A stretch of DNA of 12,715 nt from assembly GCA_030147905.1 (NCBI GenBank), contig JASBUM010000024.1:1-12715 (forward strand). The letters run 5' to 3'. The stretch is from Acidimangrovimonas sp. Its GTDB lineage: Bacteria; Pseudomonadota; Alphaproteobacteria; Rhodobacterales; Rhodobacteraceae. Shown piece by piece: positions 5,464-12,256 of the stretch. The translations under genes were made by a program, and so were the position numbers. Below the pieces are notes generated by a model that saw nothing but the letters and a program-made list of their open reading frames with translations, had not been told where the DNA came from and did no database searches. The stretch's first letter is position 1, and every line of letters starts with the position of its first letter.

Positions 5464-6919
5464 CGGCGCGCCGCTAGGGGCCGCGGAGACCGCCAAGGCC
5501 CATTTCACCGTCGATCTCGTGAACGAGCCGGCCTCGCTCGATCCGCAGAAACAATGGAACCCGGACAGCTACTACGTCTATCGCAACATCTTCGACAACC
5601 TCGTCACCCGTGACGACGCCGGCAAGATCGTGCCGCAGGTCGCCAGCGCGTGGCGCCAGATCTCGCCCACCGAGATGGAATTCACCATCCGTGGCGACAT
5701 CGCCTTTCACGACGGCAGCCGCCTGACGCCGGCCGACGTGGCATTTTCGGTCAACCGGATCATCGATCCGAAATTCGCCAGCCCGCAGCTGGGTCAGTTC
5801 AACAAGATCACCGGTGCGCGCGTGGCCGGGACGGACAAGGTCGTGGTGACCACGCGCGGGCCCTATCCGGTGCTTCTGGCGCAGTTGGTGAAATTGTCGA
5901 TCGTGCCCGAGAAGGCCGTGCGCCGGATGGGCGACGCGGCCTTCAACCTCAAGCCCATCGGCAGCGGCCCCTATGTCTTCGACAAATGGACCCGGGGGGT
6001 ATCGGTGGGGCTGCGGCGCAACGCGCGTTACTGGGGCGTCAAGGGGCCGTTCGATGCGGTGACCTTCCGCGCCGTGCCCGATGCCGCGACCCGCCTTGCC
6101 GATCTGCAGGCCGGCACCGCCGATCTGGTGGTCAGCCTCAATTCCGACCAGGCCGCCCAGCTTGGCGGCGGGGGCGGCGTGAAGGCGCTCAGCGCGCCGA
6201 CCGAACGGGTGGCCTTCCTGGGGATGAACACCACCCGGGCGCCGCTCGACAACCCGGACCTGCGCCGGGCGATCGCCTACGGGATCGACCGCGAGGGGCT
6301 TGTCCAGGGCATCCTTGGCGGCCACGGCCGCGTTCTGGGCGAGATGCTGACACCGGCGCATTTCGGCTGGACCGAAGGGATTGCCCCCTATCCCTATGAC
6401 CCCGACAAGGCCCGAAAGCTGGTCGCCGCGGCCGGGGCGGCGGCGCGGACCGAGATGGAATTCGCCACGGCACCGGTCTTCGACCAGCGCATCGTGCAGG
6501 CCTTGCAGCAGATGATGGCGGAGATCGGGCTCAAGGTCAAAATCCGGATGTTCGACATGGCCAGCTATCTCAAGGCCGCGCAGGGACCGATCGACAGGCG
6601 GCCGATGCTGAATTTCGGCCGCTGGTCATGCGCATGCCAGGACGCTGACGGCGTGCTCTATCCGCTCCTTGATTCGGGGTCGAACTGGTCGCGCTACCGC
6701 AACGCGGAGGTCGACCGGCTGCTTACCGCGGCGCGCAACACGCTCGACAACGCGTCGCGGCTTGACGATTACGCCCGCGTCAACCGGATCGTGAAGGCCG
6801 AGGTGCCGCTCCTGCCGCTCTACCAGGCCTTCGCGATCTATGGTGCATCGGACAAGCTGCAGTGGCAGCCGACCGCGAACGAGAGCCTGTTTCTCAACCG
6901 TATGCGCTGGGGCGGGTAG
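5384..6919 (+). CDS. ABC transporter substrate-binding protein, family 5 (DppA/OppA type), Tat-exported
   Basis: A 511-residue extracytoplasmic solute receptor that delivers substrate to the permease pair encoded next. The N-terminus MTNPSRRRFLAG has the twin-arginine consensus (S5-R6-R7-R8-F9-L10), a hydrophobic stretch (12-26) and a likely cleavage site around residue 33. Export of the folded protein by the Tat system is therefore expected. Family 5 landmarks follow: EPASLDPQK near residue 45, a WRQISPTEMEFTIRGDIAFHDGSRLTPADVAFSVNRI block, GSGPYVFDKW, RRNARYW and YPYDPDKARKL. The frame is open back to 5249, but the ATG at 5384 is chosen because AGAAGGGGG precedes it and it gives a proper signal peptide. 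The first 80 bp overlap the gntR frame. Family members carry di/oligopeptides, glutathione, opines, sugars or nickel; substrate not predictable here. Confidence 0.93.
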   Translation: MTNPSRRRFLAGTIAAVSLAGTGLAIDGAPLGAAETAKAHFTVDLVNEPASLDPQKQWNPDSYYVYRNIFDNLVTRDDAGKIVPQVASAWRQISPTEMEFTIRGDIAFHDGSRLTPADVAFSVNRIIDPKFASPQLGQFNKITGARVAGTDKVVVTTRGPYPVLLAQLVKLSIVPEKAVRRMGDAAFNLKPIGSGPYVFDKWTRGVSVGLRRNARYWGVKGPFDAVTFRAVPDAATRLADLQAGTADLVVSLNSDQAAQLGGGGGVKALSAPTERVAFLGMNTTRAPLDNPDLRRAIAYGIDREGLVQGILGGHGRVLGEMLTPAHFGWTEGIAPYPYDPDKARKLVAAAGAAARTEMEFATAPVFDQRIVQALQQMMAEIGLKVKIRMFDMASYLKAAQGPIDRRPMLNFGRWSCACQDADGVLYPLLDSGSNWSRYRNAEVDRLLTAARNTLDNASRLDDYARVNRIVKAEVPLLPLYQAFAIYGASDKLQWQPTANESLFLNRMRWGG

Positions 6920-6948
6920 GCGATGGCACGCGCGCGGGAGCCGCGGCG

Positions 6949-7875
6949 ATGAGCGTCTACCTCCTGCGCCGCGGCGGGCAGGCGCTGATTGCCGTCTTCG
7001 GGGTGATGACGCTGATCTTCTTCGTCCAGCGGCTGACCGGGGATCCGACCTATCTGCTGCTGCCCGAGACGGCGACCCGCGCCGATATCACGGCGATGCG
7101 CCATGCGCTGGGGCTCGACCGGCCGCTATGGCTGCAATATCTCGATTTCCTCGTTCAGGTGATGCGCGGCGATCTCGGACGATCCTACGTGCAGGATCAG
7201 CCGGTCGCGACGATCATCGCCGCGCGCCTGCCCCATACGCTGGCGTTGACCGCCGGTGCGCTGGCCGTGGCGCTGGGCCTCGGGCTGCCGGTGGGGATCT
7301 GGTCCGCCCTGCGCCGCGGGCGGCGCGAGGCGCGCGGCCTGATGGGGCTGGTGCTGGCGGCACAGAGCATGCCCACCTTCTGGAGCGGGATCCTGATGAT
7401 CATGGTCTTCGGGGTCTGGCTGAAATGGCTGCCGCCTTCCGGCTCGGGCGGCTGGCGCCACCTCGTCATGCCGGCGCTGGCGCTCGGCATCCTGTCGATG
7501 GCGACCTTCGCGCGGGTGGCGCGCACCGCCGTTCTAGACGAGTTGTCGCGCGACTACATCCGCGCGGCGCGGGCGCGCGGCGTGGGTCAGGCCCGCCTGA
7601 TCGCGCGCCACCTGCTGCGCAACGCCGCGATCCCGGTGATCTCGATCGCCGCGCTCGAGATCGCCCAGCTTCTCGCCGGCGCGGTGATCGTCGAGACGGT
7701 CTTTGCCTGGCCCGGGATCGGGCTGCTGACGGTCCAGTCGATCCTTGCACGCGATTTCATGGTCGTTCAGGGCGTGGTCCTGCTGGGCGCCTTCGTCACC
7801 ATCGGGCTGAATTTCGCGGCCGATGTCCTCTACACGCTGGTCGATCCGCGGATCCGGCTGGGAGCCGCGGCATGA
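6949..7875 (+). CDS. ABC transporter permease, DppB type
   Basis: A 308-residue inner-membrane permease, the first of the pair forming the channel of a family 5 importer. It starts MSVYLLRRGGQALIAVFGVMTLIFFVQRLTGDP, the standard DppB opening with the first membrane helix, and shows about six hydrophobic segments. The cytoplasmic EAA loop that docks on the ATPase is at roughly residues 195-230 (ELSRDYIRAARARGVGQARLIARHLLRNAAIPVI). It ends FAADVLYTLVDPRIRLG, as in the family. The frame is open to 6862 inside the previous gene, but the ATG at 6949 has GGGAG eight bases upstream and matches the family N-terminus. It lies 29 bp after the substrate-binding protein and its stop overlaps the next start (ATGA). 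Confidence 0.94.
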   Translation: MSVYLLRRGGQALIAVFGVMTLIFFVQRLTGDPTYLLLPETATRADITAMRHALGLDRPLWLQYLDFLVQVMRGDLGRSYVQDQPVATIIAARLPHTLALTAGALAVALGLGLPVGIWSALRRGRREARGLMGLVLAAQSMPTFWSGILMIMVFGVWLKWLPPSGSGGWRHLVMPALALGILSMATFARVARTAVLDELSRDYIRAARARGVGQARLIARHLLRNAAIPVISIAALEIAQLLAGAVIVETVFAWPGIGLLTVQSILARDFMVVQGVVLLGAFVTIGLNFAADVLYTLVDPRIRLGAAA

Positions 7876-8861
7876 GACGCGGCCTGCACGCCCTCTCGTG
7901 GCGCCGCCGCCCGTCCATCTCCCCTGCGGATCATCCCGCGCGAGGCGGGCCGCCGCGCCCCGCCGGCAGCACCCCGGCAGGCCCCGCATCCGCGGCCGGG
8001 CGGCCACCACGGCCCCTCGCCGCGCTTACTGCCGGCGCCTGGGCCGCCAGCCGCGGCGCGCGGCCCTTCCTTGCGCTTTTCGCAGGCTTTGTCGTCCTTG
8101 CCCTGTTCGCGCCCGTGGTCGCGCCCCATAACCCCGATGCGCAGAACCTCCTTGGCCGGCTGCGGCCGCCCGGCACGTCGCTGCGCGGGATCACCTACTG
8201 GCTGGGCAGCGACACGCTTGGGCGCGATCTGCTCTCGCGGCTGATCTGGGGGGCACGGGTCTCGCTGGCGGTGGCGGTGCTGTCGGTGGCGCTGTCGGGC
8301 GCGGTCGGCACGGTACTGGGCATGGCGGCGGGGGTGGCACGCGGCTGGACCGAGACCGTGATCATGCGCGCGGCCGATATCGTGCTGTCGGTGCCGGCGG
8401 TCCTGCTGGCCATCATCATGGTGGCGGTGCTGGGGCCGGGTTTCGGCAATGTGGTGCTGGTTCTGGCGCTGACCCGCTGGCCCCGTTATGCGCGGGTGGC
8501 ATACGGCCAGACGCTGGCGGTGGCGAACATGCCCTACGTGCGGCTCGCGCATTTCATGGGGGCGCGGCGCGGCCGGATCCTCTTCGTTCACATCCTGCCG
8601 AACATCATCGGCGCGATCACGGTGGTTGCGACGCTCGAATTCGGGCTGATGGTGCTGTTCGAGGCGGGCCTGTCCTTCCTCGGCCTCGGCGTCCAGCCCC
8701 CCACGCCGAGCTGGGGCGCGATGCTGTCGACGGGGCGCGCCTATGTCGCCACCGCCTGGTGGATCGCCGCCTTTCCGGGGCTGTGCCTGTTTCTGCTGGT
8801 GCTGTCGGTCAACATGATCGGCGATCACCTGCGCGACCTTTTCGACCCCAGATCGAGGTAA
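7872..8861 (+). CDS. ABC transporter permease, DppC type, with Pro/Gly-rich N-terminal extension
   Basis: A 329-residue partner permease. The start ATG at 7872 overlaps the stop of the upstream permease (ATGA), with GGGAG seven bases upstream, pointing to translational coupling. Core features: first membrane helix at about 66-82 (FLALFAGFVVLALFAPVVAPHNPDAQN), the family motif LGSDTLGRDLLSRLIWGARVSLAV near residue 115, the EAA loop at about 220-250 (NMPYVRLAHFMGARRGRILFVHILPNI), and the closing GLGVQPPTPSWGAML...INMIGDHLRDLFDPR-type end. The first 55 or so residues are unusually long and rich in Pro, Arg, Gly and Ala, where homologues have a short basic tail. A later start is possible in principle, but no ATG lies between the extension and the first helix. 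Confidence 0.93.
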   Translation: MRRGLHALSWRRRPSISPADHPARGGPPRPAGSTPAGPASAAGRPPRPLAALTAGAWAASRGARPFLALFAGFVVLALFAPVVAPHNPDAQNLLGRLRPPGTSLRGITYWLGSDTLGRDLLSRLIWGARVSLAVAVLSVALSGAVGTVLGMAAGVARGWTETVIMRAADIVLSVPAVLLAIIMVAVLGPGFGNVVLVLALTRWPRYARVAYGQTLAVANMPYVRLAHFMGARRGRILFVHILPNIIGAITVVATLEFGLMVLFEAGLSFLGLGVQPPTPSWGAMLSTGRAYVATAWWIAAFPGLCLFLLVLSVNMIGDHLRDLFDPRSR

Positions 8862-8864
8862 GGA

Positions 8865-9656
8865 ATGAGATTCGACGACGAATTCGCAGGCAAGGGCGTG
8901 GTCATCACCGGGGCTGCCGGGATCTTCGGGCGCGCGCTTGCCGCCGCCTTCGCCGCCGAGGGCGCGCGCCTGTGCCTGACCGACCGCGAAGCAGCCGACC
9001 TCGCCCCGCTCGCGGATCTTCCAGGCCAGGCGCCGGGCAGCTTCATACACGCAGCAGACATGCGTCGCGACAGCGCGGTCGCATCGCTGGCCGAGGCGGT
9101 CGCCGCGCGCTGGGGTGCGGCCGATATCGTGATCAACAATGCCGGGATCTATCCCAGCGCCTTCCTGCTCGACATGGATGCCGACGACTGGGACCGGATC
9201 TTCGACGTCAACCTTCGCGCGCCCTTCCTGCTCACGCGGGCCTTCGCGTTGCAGATGATCGGCGCGGAACGCGGGGGCGTGATCCTCAACATCTCGTCGG
9301 GGGCCGCGCGCAAGATGCGCCGCACCGCCGTCGCCTACTCGACCTCGAAGACCGCGCTCGACCGGCTGACCAAGGGTTTCGCGCTGGAGCTGGCGGAATA
9401 CGGGATCCGCGTCAACGCGATCGAGCCCGGCTTCGCCCCCGGCAGCACGGTCAGCGCGCTGAGCCCCGACCATGTCGCGCAGGTCGCCGCCGCGATCCCG
9501 CTGGGCCGGCCCAGCCGTCCCGAGGATGTCGGGCAGGCCGCGCTCTATCTCTGCTCGGCCGCCGCGGGCTACGTGACCGGCGCGACGCTCGCCGTCGACG
9601 GCGGCAATTCGATCGGATCGATGGCGGTCTATCAGGCGAAAAGGCAGGCGCTCTAG
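8865..9656 (+). CDS. Short-chain dehydrogenase/reductase (classical SDR)
   Basis: A 263-residue NAD(P)-dependent cytoplasmic oxidoreductase. Classical SDR landmarks: nucleotide-binding TGAAGIFG at residues 15-22, D65-type acidic AADM, NNAG at 91-94, catalytic Ser at about 145 (NISSG), Tyr158 and Lys162 (YSTSK), and IRVNAIEPGF for the cofactor-binding loop. The tail AGYVTGATLAVDGGNS is the standard C-terminal motif. The nucleotide motif departs from TGxxxGxG: the sixth position is Ile and the Gly is shifted one place earlier. Asp40 after the second strand (LCLTDRE) favours NAD(H). It starts three bases after the permease stop, with GAGG six bases upstream, so it is part of the operon and likely oxidises or reduces an intermediate of the imported compound. 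The substrate is not predictable. Confidence 0.93.
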   Translation: MRFDDEFAGKGVVITGAAGIFGRALAAAFAAEGARLCLTDREAADLAPLADLPGQAPGSFIHAADMRRDSAVASLAEAVAARWGAADIVINNAGIYPSAFLLDMDADDWDRIFDVNLRAPFLLTRAFALQMIGAERGGVILNISSGAARKMRRTAVAYSTSKTALDRLTKGFALELAEYGIRVNAIEPGFAPGSTVSALSPDHVAQVAAAIPLGRPSRPEDVGQAALYLCSAAAGYVTGATLAVDGGNSIGSMAVYQAKRQAL

Positions 9657-9677
9657 GTGCCGCCGAGGGAGGAGAAC

Positions 9678-10568
9678 ATGGCCGGACCCAAGCCCCTGAC
9701 GCGATACCGCTGGCCCGCGGGTCACACCAGCGCCACCTGCTTCACCGTCGATGTCGACGCCCATGCGCCCTGGCTGTGGGCCAACCGCGGCAACCGCCCG
9801 CGCCTGCTCGGCCAGATCGAGGCGCGCCGTTTCGGTCCGCGCACCGGGCTGTGGCGCATCACCGACCTGCTGGCCCGCCATGCGGTCCGTGGCACCTTCT
9901 TCGTCCCGGCCGTGGTCGCCGAGGACAACCCCGAGATCCTGCCCGCGCTGTGCGAGATGGGTCACGAGGTGGCGCTTCACGGCTATTACCACGAACAGGC
10001 CGACGAGATCTCGGACGACCAGTTCACCGAGGCGCTGGAACGGTCCATCGCGCTGTTCGAGGCCCAGACCGGACGCCGGCCGCAGGGATTCCGCTCGCCG
10101 GCATGGGAAATGACGGAACACATGCTTGGCGAACTCGACCGCCTGTCGCTTTATGACAGTTCGCTGATGGGCCAGGATCAGCCCTACACGATCGACGGCA
10201 TCTGCGAGGTGCCGGTGCAATGGACGATCGACGACGCAGTGCATTTCAAGTTTCTCGGCGGGGGCGCGGACCGCTGGCCGCCAAGCCCGCCCGGCCCGGT
10301 TCTGGAGGGATGGCTGGACGAATGGCGGGTGCTGCACCGGTTCGGCGGCCTGTTCATGCTGACGGTGCATGACTGGATCTCGGGCCGCGCCCAGAGGATC
10401 GCCATGCTGGAGCGGCTGTTCGACACCATGCAGGCCGAACCCGGTGTCTGGTTCGCCACCGTGGCCGAGGTCGCGGCCCATCACCGCGCGACCTGCGCCT
10501 CGGTCGCGGGATATTCCAGCACGCCACCGTCGATGACGCGGTTGCCACGGGGAGGATCCGCGTCGTGA
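9678..10568 (+). CDS. Polysaccharide deacetylase-fold (NodB/CE4) hydrolase, PuuE/HpPgdA-like
   Basis: A 296-residue protein with the NodB homology fold. Metal site candidates are D25 and D27 (TVDVDAHAPW) with H101 and H105 (HGYYHE). The R-S-P motif follows at 139-141 (GFRSPAWEM), then YDSSLMGQDQPY and a late LTVHDWISGR. The overall layout, including the EVPVQWTIDD block and the long WLDEW helix, matches Helicobacter PgdA and PuuE allantoinase/cyclic imide hydrolases rather than secreted chitin deacetylases. No signal peptide is present, so it should act in the cytoplasm on a small amide or ring rather than on cell wall. A GTG at 9657 is in frame, but the ATG at 9678 with GGGAGGAG just upstream is better. 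The stop overlaps the GTG of the next gene by four bases. Cyclic amide hydrolysis is my preferred guess. Confidence 0.87.
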   Translation: MAGPKPLTRYRWPAGHTSATCFTVDVDAHAPWLWANRGNRPRLLGQIEARRFGPRTGLWRITDLLARHAVRGTFFVPAVVAEDNPEILPALCEMGHEVALHGYYHEQADEISDDQFTEALERSIALFEAQTGRRPQGFRSPAWEMTEHMLGELDRLSLYDSSLMGQDQPYTIDGICEVPVQWTIDDAVHFKFLGGGADRWPPSPPGPVLEGWLDEWRVLHRFGGLFMLTVHDWISGRAQRIAMLERLFDTMQAEPGVWFATVAEVAAHHRATCASVAGYSSTPPSMTRLPRGGSAS

Positions 10569-12256
10569 CCCAGACCTGGACCATCCACAAGGCGCAGGCG
10601 GCCTCCACCGGCGGGGTCGTCGCCTGCCAGCATTACGAGGCGGCGCGCGCGGGCGCACGGGTGCTTGCGGCGGGCGGCAACGCGATGGATGCCGCGGTCG
10701 TCGCCACGCTGGTCCTCGGCGTGGTCGAGCCGTGGCTGGGCGGGATCGGCGGCGGCGGCTTCCTGGTCCATGATCCCGGCGACGGCGGCGCGGTGGAGAC
10801 GCTCGATTTCAACATGCGCGCCGCATCCGGGCTGGATCCGTCGGATTACCCGCTGAGCCGCGGCGCCGGCGGCAACTGGTTCGACTGGCCGGCGGTCGAG
10901 GGTGACCGCAACCTCCGGGGCTATGGCGCGATCTGCGTACCCGGCGCCGTCGCGGGTCTGGCCGAGGGGCTGGAGCGGCTGGGCACGCTGTCATGGACGG
11001 ACGCGCTGGCGCCGGCGATCGCGCTGGCCGAACGCGGGCTCGAGATGGACTGGTTCGCGCGGCTGTGTCTGGCGATCGACGCGCCGAACCTGCGCCGCGA
11101 CCCCCATGCCGCGGCGCTGTTTCTCGATTGCGAGCAGGGCGGCGAAAGCGATCGCGCCGGCGGTGCGGCGCGTTTCCGCCCCATGCCGGGGCTTGCGCGG
11201 GTGATGCGCCGGCTGGCCGAGGCCGGGGCGCGCGATTTCTACGAGGGCGAGATCGCCCGCAGCATCGTCGCCGATCTTCGCGTCGGCGGATCGGCGATCG
11301 GGGCCGCGGATCTCGCCGGCTACCGGGCGTCGTGGCAGGCACCGGCGCGGCTTGACTACCGCGGCCACGAGATCGTGACCATCGGCGGTCTCAGCGGCGG
11401 ACCCAGCCTGCTGCAGGCGCTGGAGCAACTGGCGGCCGCGGGGCCGGGCGGCCACGACGGGAACCGCGGCGATACCGACGACGATGATGCGGACCCCGGC
11501 GATGGGGACGGGGACGGGGACGGGGACGCGGGTTCGGGGGGTGGTCCCCTCGGGCGCAACCCGGCGCGCCCCGATGCGCAAGCCGCGCTGGTGCATGCGC
11601 GCGCGATCCGCCACGCCTATCGCAACCGGCTGACGCGGATGGGCCATGCCGCCGCCGGCGGCGACTGCACCACCCATGTCAGCGTCGTCGATCGCCACGG
11701 CCGCATGGTGGCGCTGACCAACACGCTGCTGTCACGCTTCGGCGCCAAGGTGGTGCTGCCTCAGACCGGCTTTCTTCTCAACAACGCGATGATGTGGTTC
11801 GACCCGCGGCCCGGCACCCCGAATGCCATCGCGCCGGGGGCCGAGCCGCTGGCCAACATGGCGCCGTGCATCGTACGCCACGACCGCCGGCCGGTGATGG
11901 CGCTGGGTGCCGCCGGGGGGCGGCAGATCTTCCCCACGCTGGTGCAGATCCTGTCGTTCTGCCTCGATTACGGGATGACGCTGGAAGAGGCCTTCCACCA
12001 TCCCCGCATCGACGCCAGCACACCCACCATCCGCGTCAATCGCGCCGCCGCCCCGGATGTCGCGGCGCGCATCGGCAGCGAATTCCCCGTGGAACTGGTC
12101 AGCGACACGCTCTATCCGGTGAATTTCGCCGTCCCTTCCGCGGTCGCCCGCGACTGGCGGGCGGGCTGGAACTTCGGCATGGCCCATCCGACCAGCCCCT
12201 GGGCCTATGTCGCCTCCGAGGCCGCCGCGGCAGTCGAAGGGGCCGCCGATGGTTGA
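10565..12256 (+). CDS. Gamma-glutamyltransferase-family Ntn hydrolase
   Basis: A 563-residue precursor of the GGT family, which self-cleaves before a Thr to give two subunits and then hydrolyses or transfers gamma-glutamyl groups. The catalytic Thr is T369 in GGDCTTHVSVVD. Other landmarks: GGNAMDAAVVATL near residue 38, GGIGGGGFLV near 60, LDFNMRAA near 80, GGLSGGPSLLQ near 277, FGAKVVLPQTGFLLNNAMMWFDPRPG after the Thr, and GAAGGRQIF in place of the usual GSPGG. No signal peptide, unlike periplasmic E. coli Ggt, so it is probably cytoplasmic. An Asp/Gly-rich insert of about 43 residues (about 293-335) precedes the cleavage site. The GTG start overlaps the previous stop (GTGA) with GGAGG nine bases upstream. 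Oxamate amidohydrolase HpxW belongs to this same family and is an alternative function. Confidence 0.9.
   Translation: MTQTWTIHKAQAASTGGVVACQHYEAARAGARVLAAGGNAMDAAVVATLVLGVVEPWLGGIGGGGFLVHDPGDGGAVETLDFNMRAASGLDPSDYPLSRGAGGNWFDWPAVEGDRNLRGYGAICVPGAVAGLAEGLERLGTLSWTDALAPAIALAERGLEMDWFARLCLAIDAPNLRRDPHAAALFLDCEQGGESDRAGGAARFRPMPGLARVMRRLAEAGARDFYEGEIARSIVADLRVGGSAIGAADLAGYRASWQAPARLDYRGHEIVTIGGLSGGPSLLQALEQLAAAGPGGHDGNRGDTDDDDADPGDGDGDGDGDAGSGGGPLGRNPARPDAQAALVHARAIRHAYRNRLTRMGHAAAGGDCTTHVSVVDRHGRMVALTNTLLSRFGAKVVLPQTGFLLNNAMMWFDPRPGTPNAIAPGAEPLANMAPCIVRHDRRPVMALGAAGGRQIFPTLVQILSFCLDYGMTLEEAFHHPRIDASTPTIRVNRAAAPDVAARIGSEFPVELVSDTLYPVNFAVPSAVARDWRAGWNFGMAHPTSPWAYVASEAAAAVEGAADG
11504..11527 (+). 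repeat. Hexanucleotide tandem repeat GGGGAC x4 inside the Ggt-family gene
   Basis: Four exact GGGGAC units encode four Gly-Asp pairs within the Asp/Gly-rich insert. Changes in copy number would keep the frame and only alter the length of the insert. Confidence 0.9.

Noticed and set aside
9657..9677. GTG at 9657 as start of the NodB-fold hydrolase
   Set aside because: It abuts the SDR stop and would place the strong GGGAGGAG site inside the gene; the ATG at 9678 follows that site directly.
7830..10658. A very long open frame (942 codons) on the minus strand under the permease, SDR and hydrolase genes
   Set aside because: It lies antisense to three genes with clear family motifs. Its translation is Arg/Ala/Gly/His-rich with no recognisable domain, as expected for the antisense phase of GC3-rich genes.
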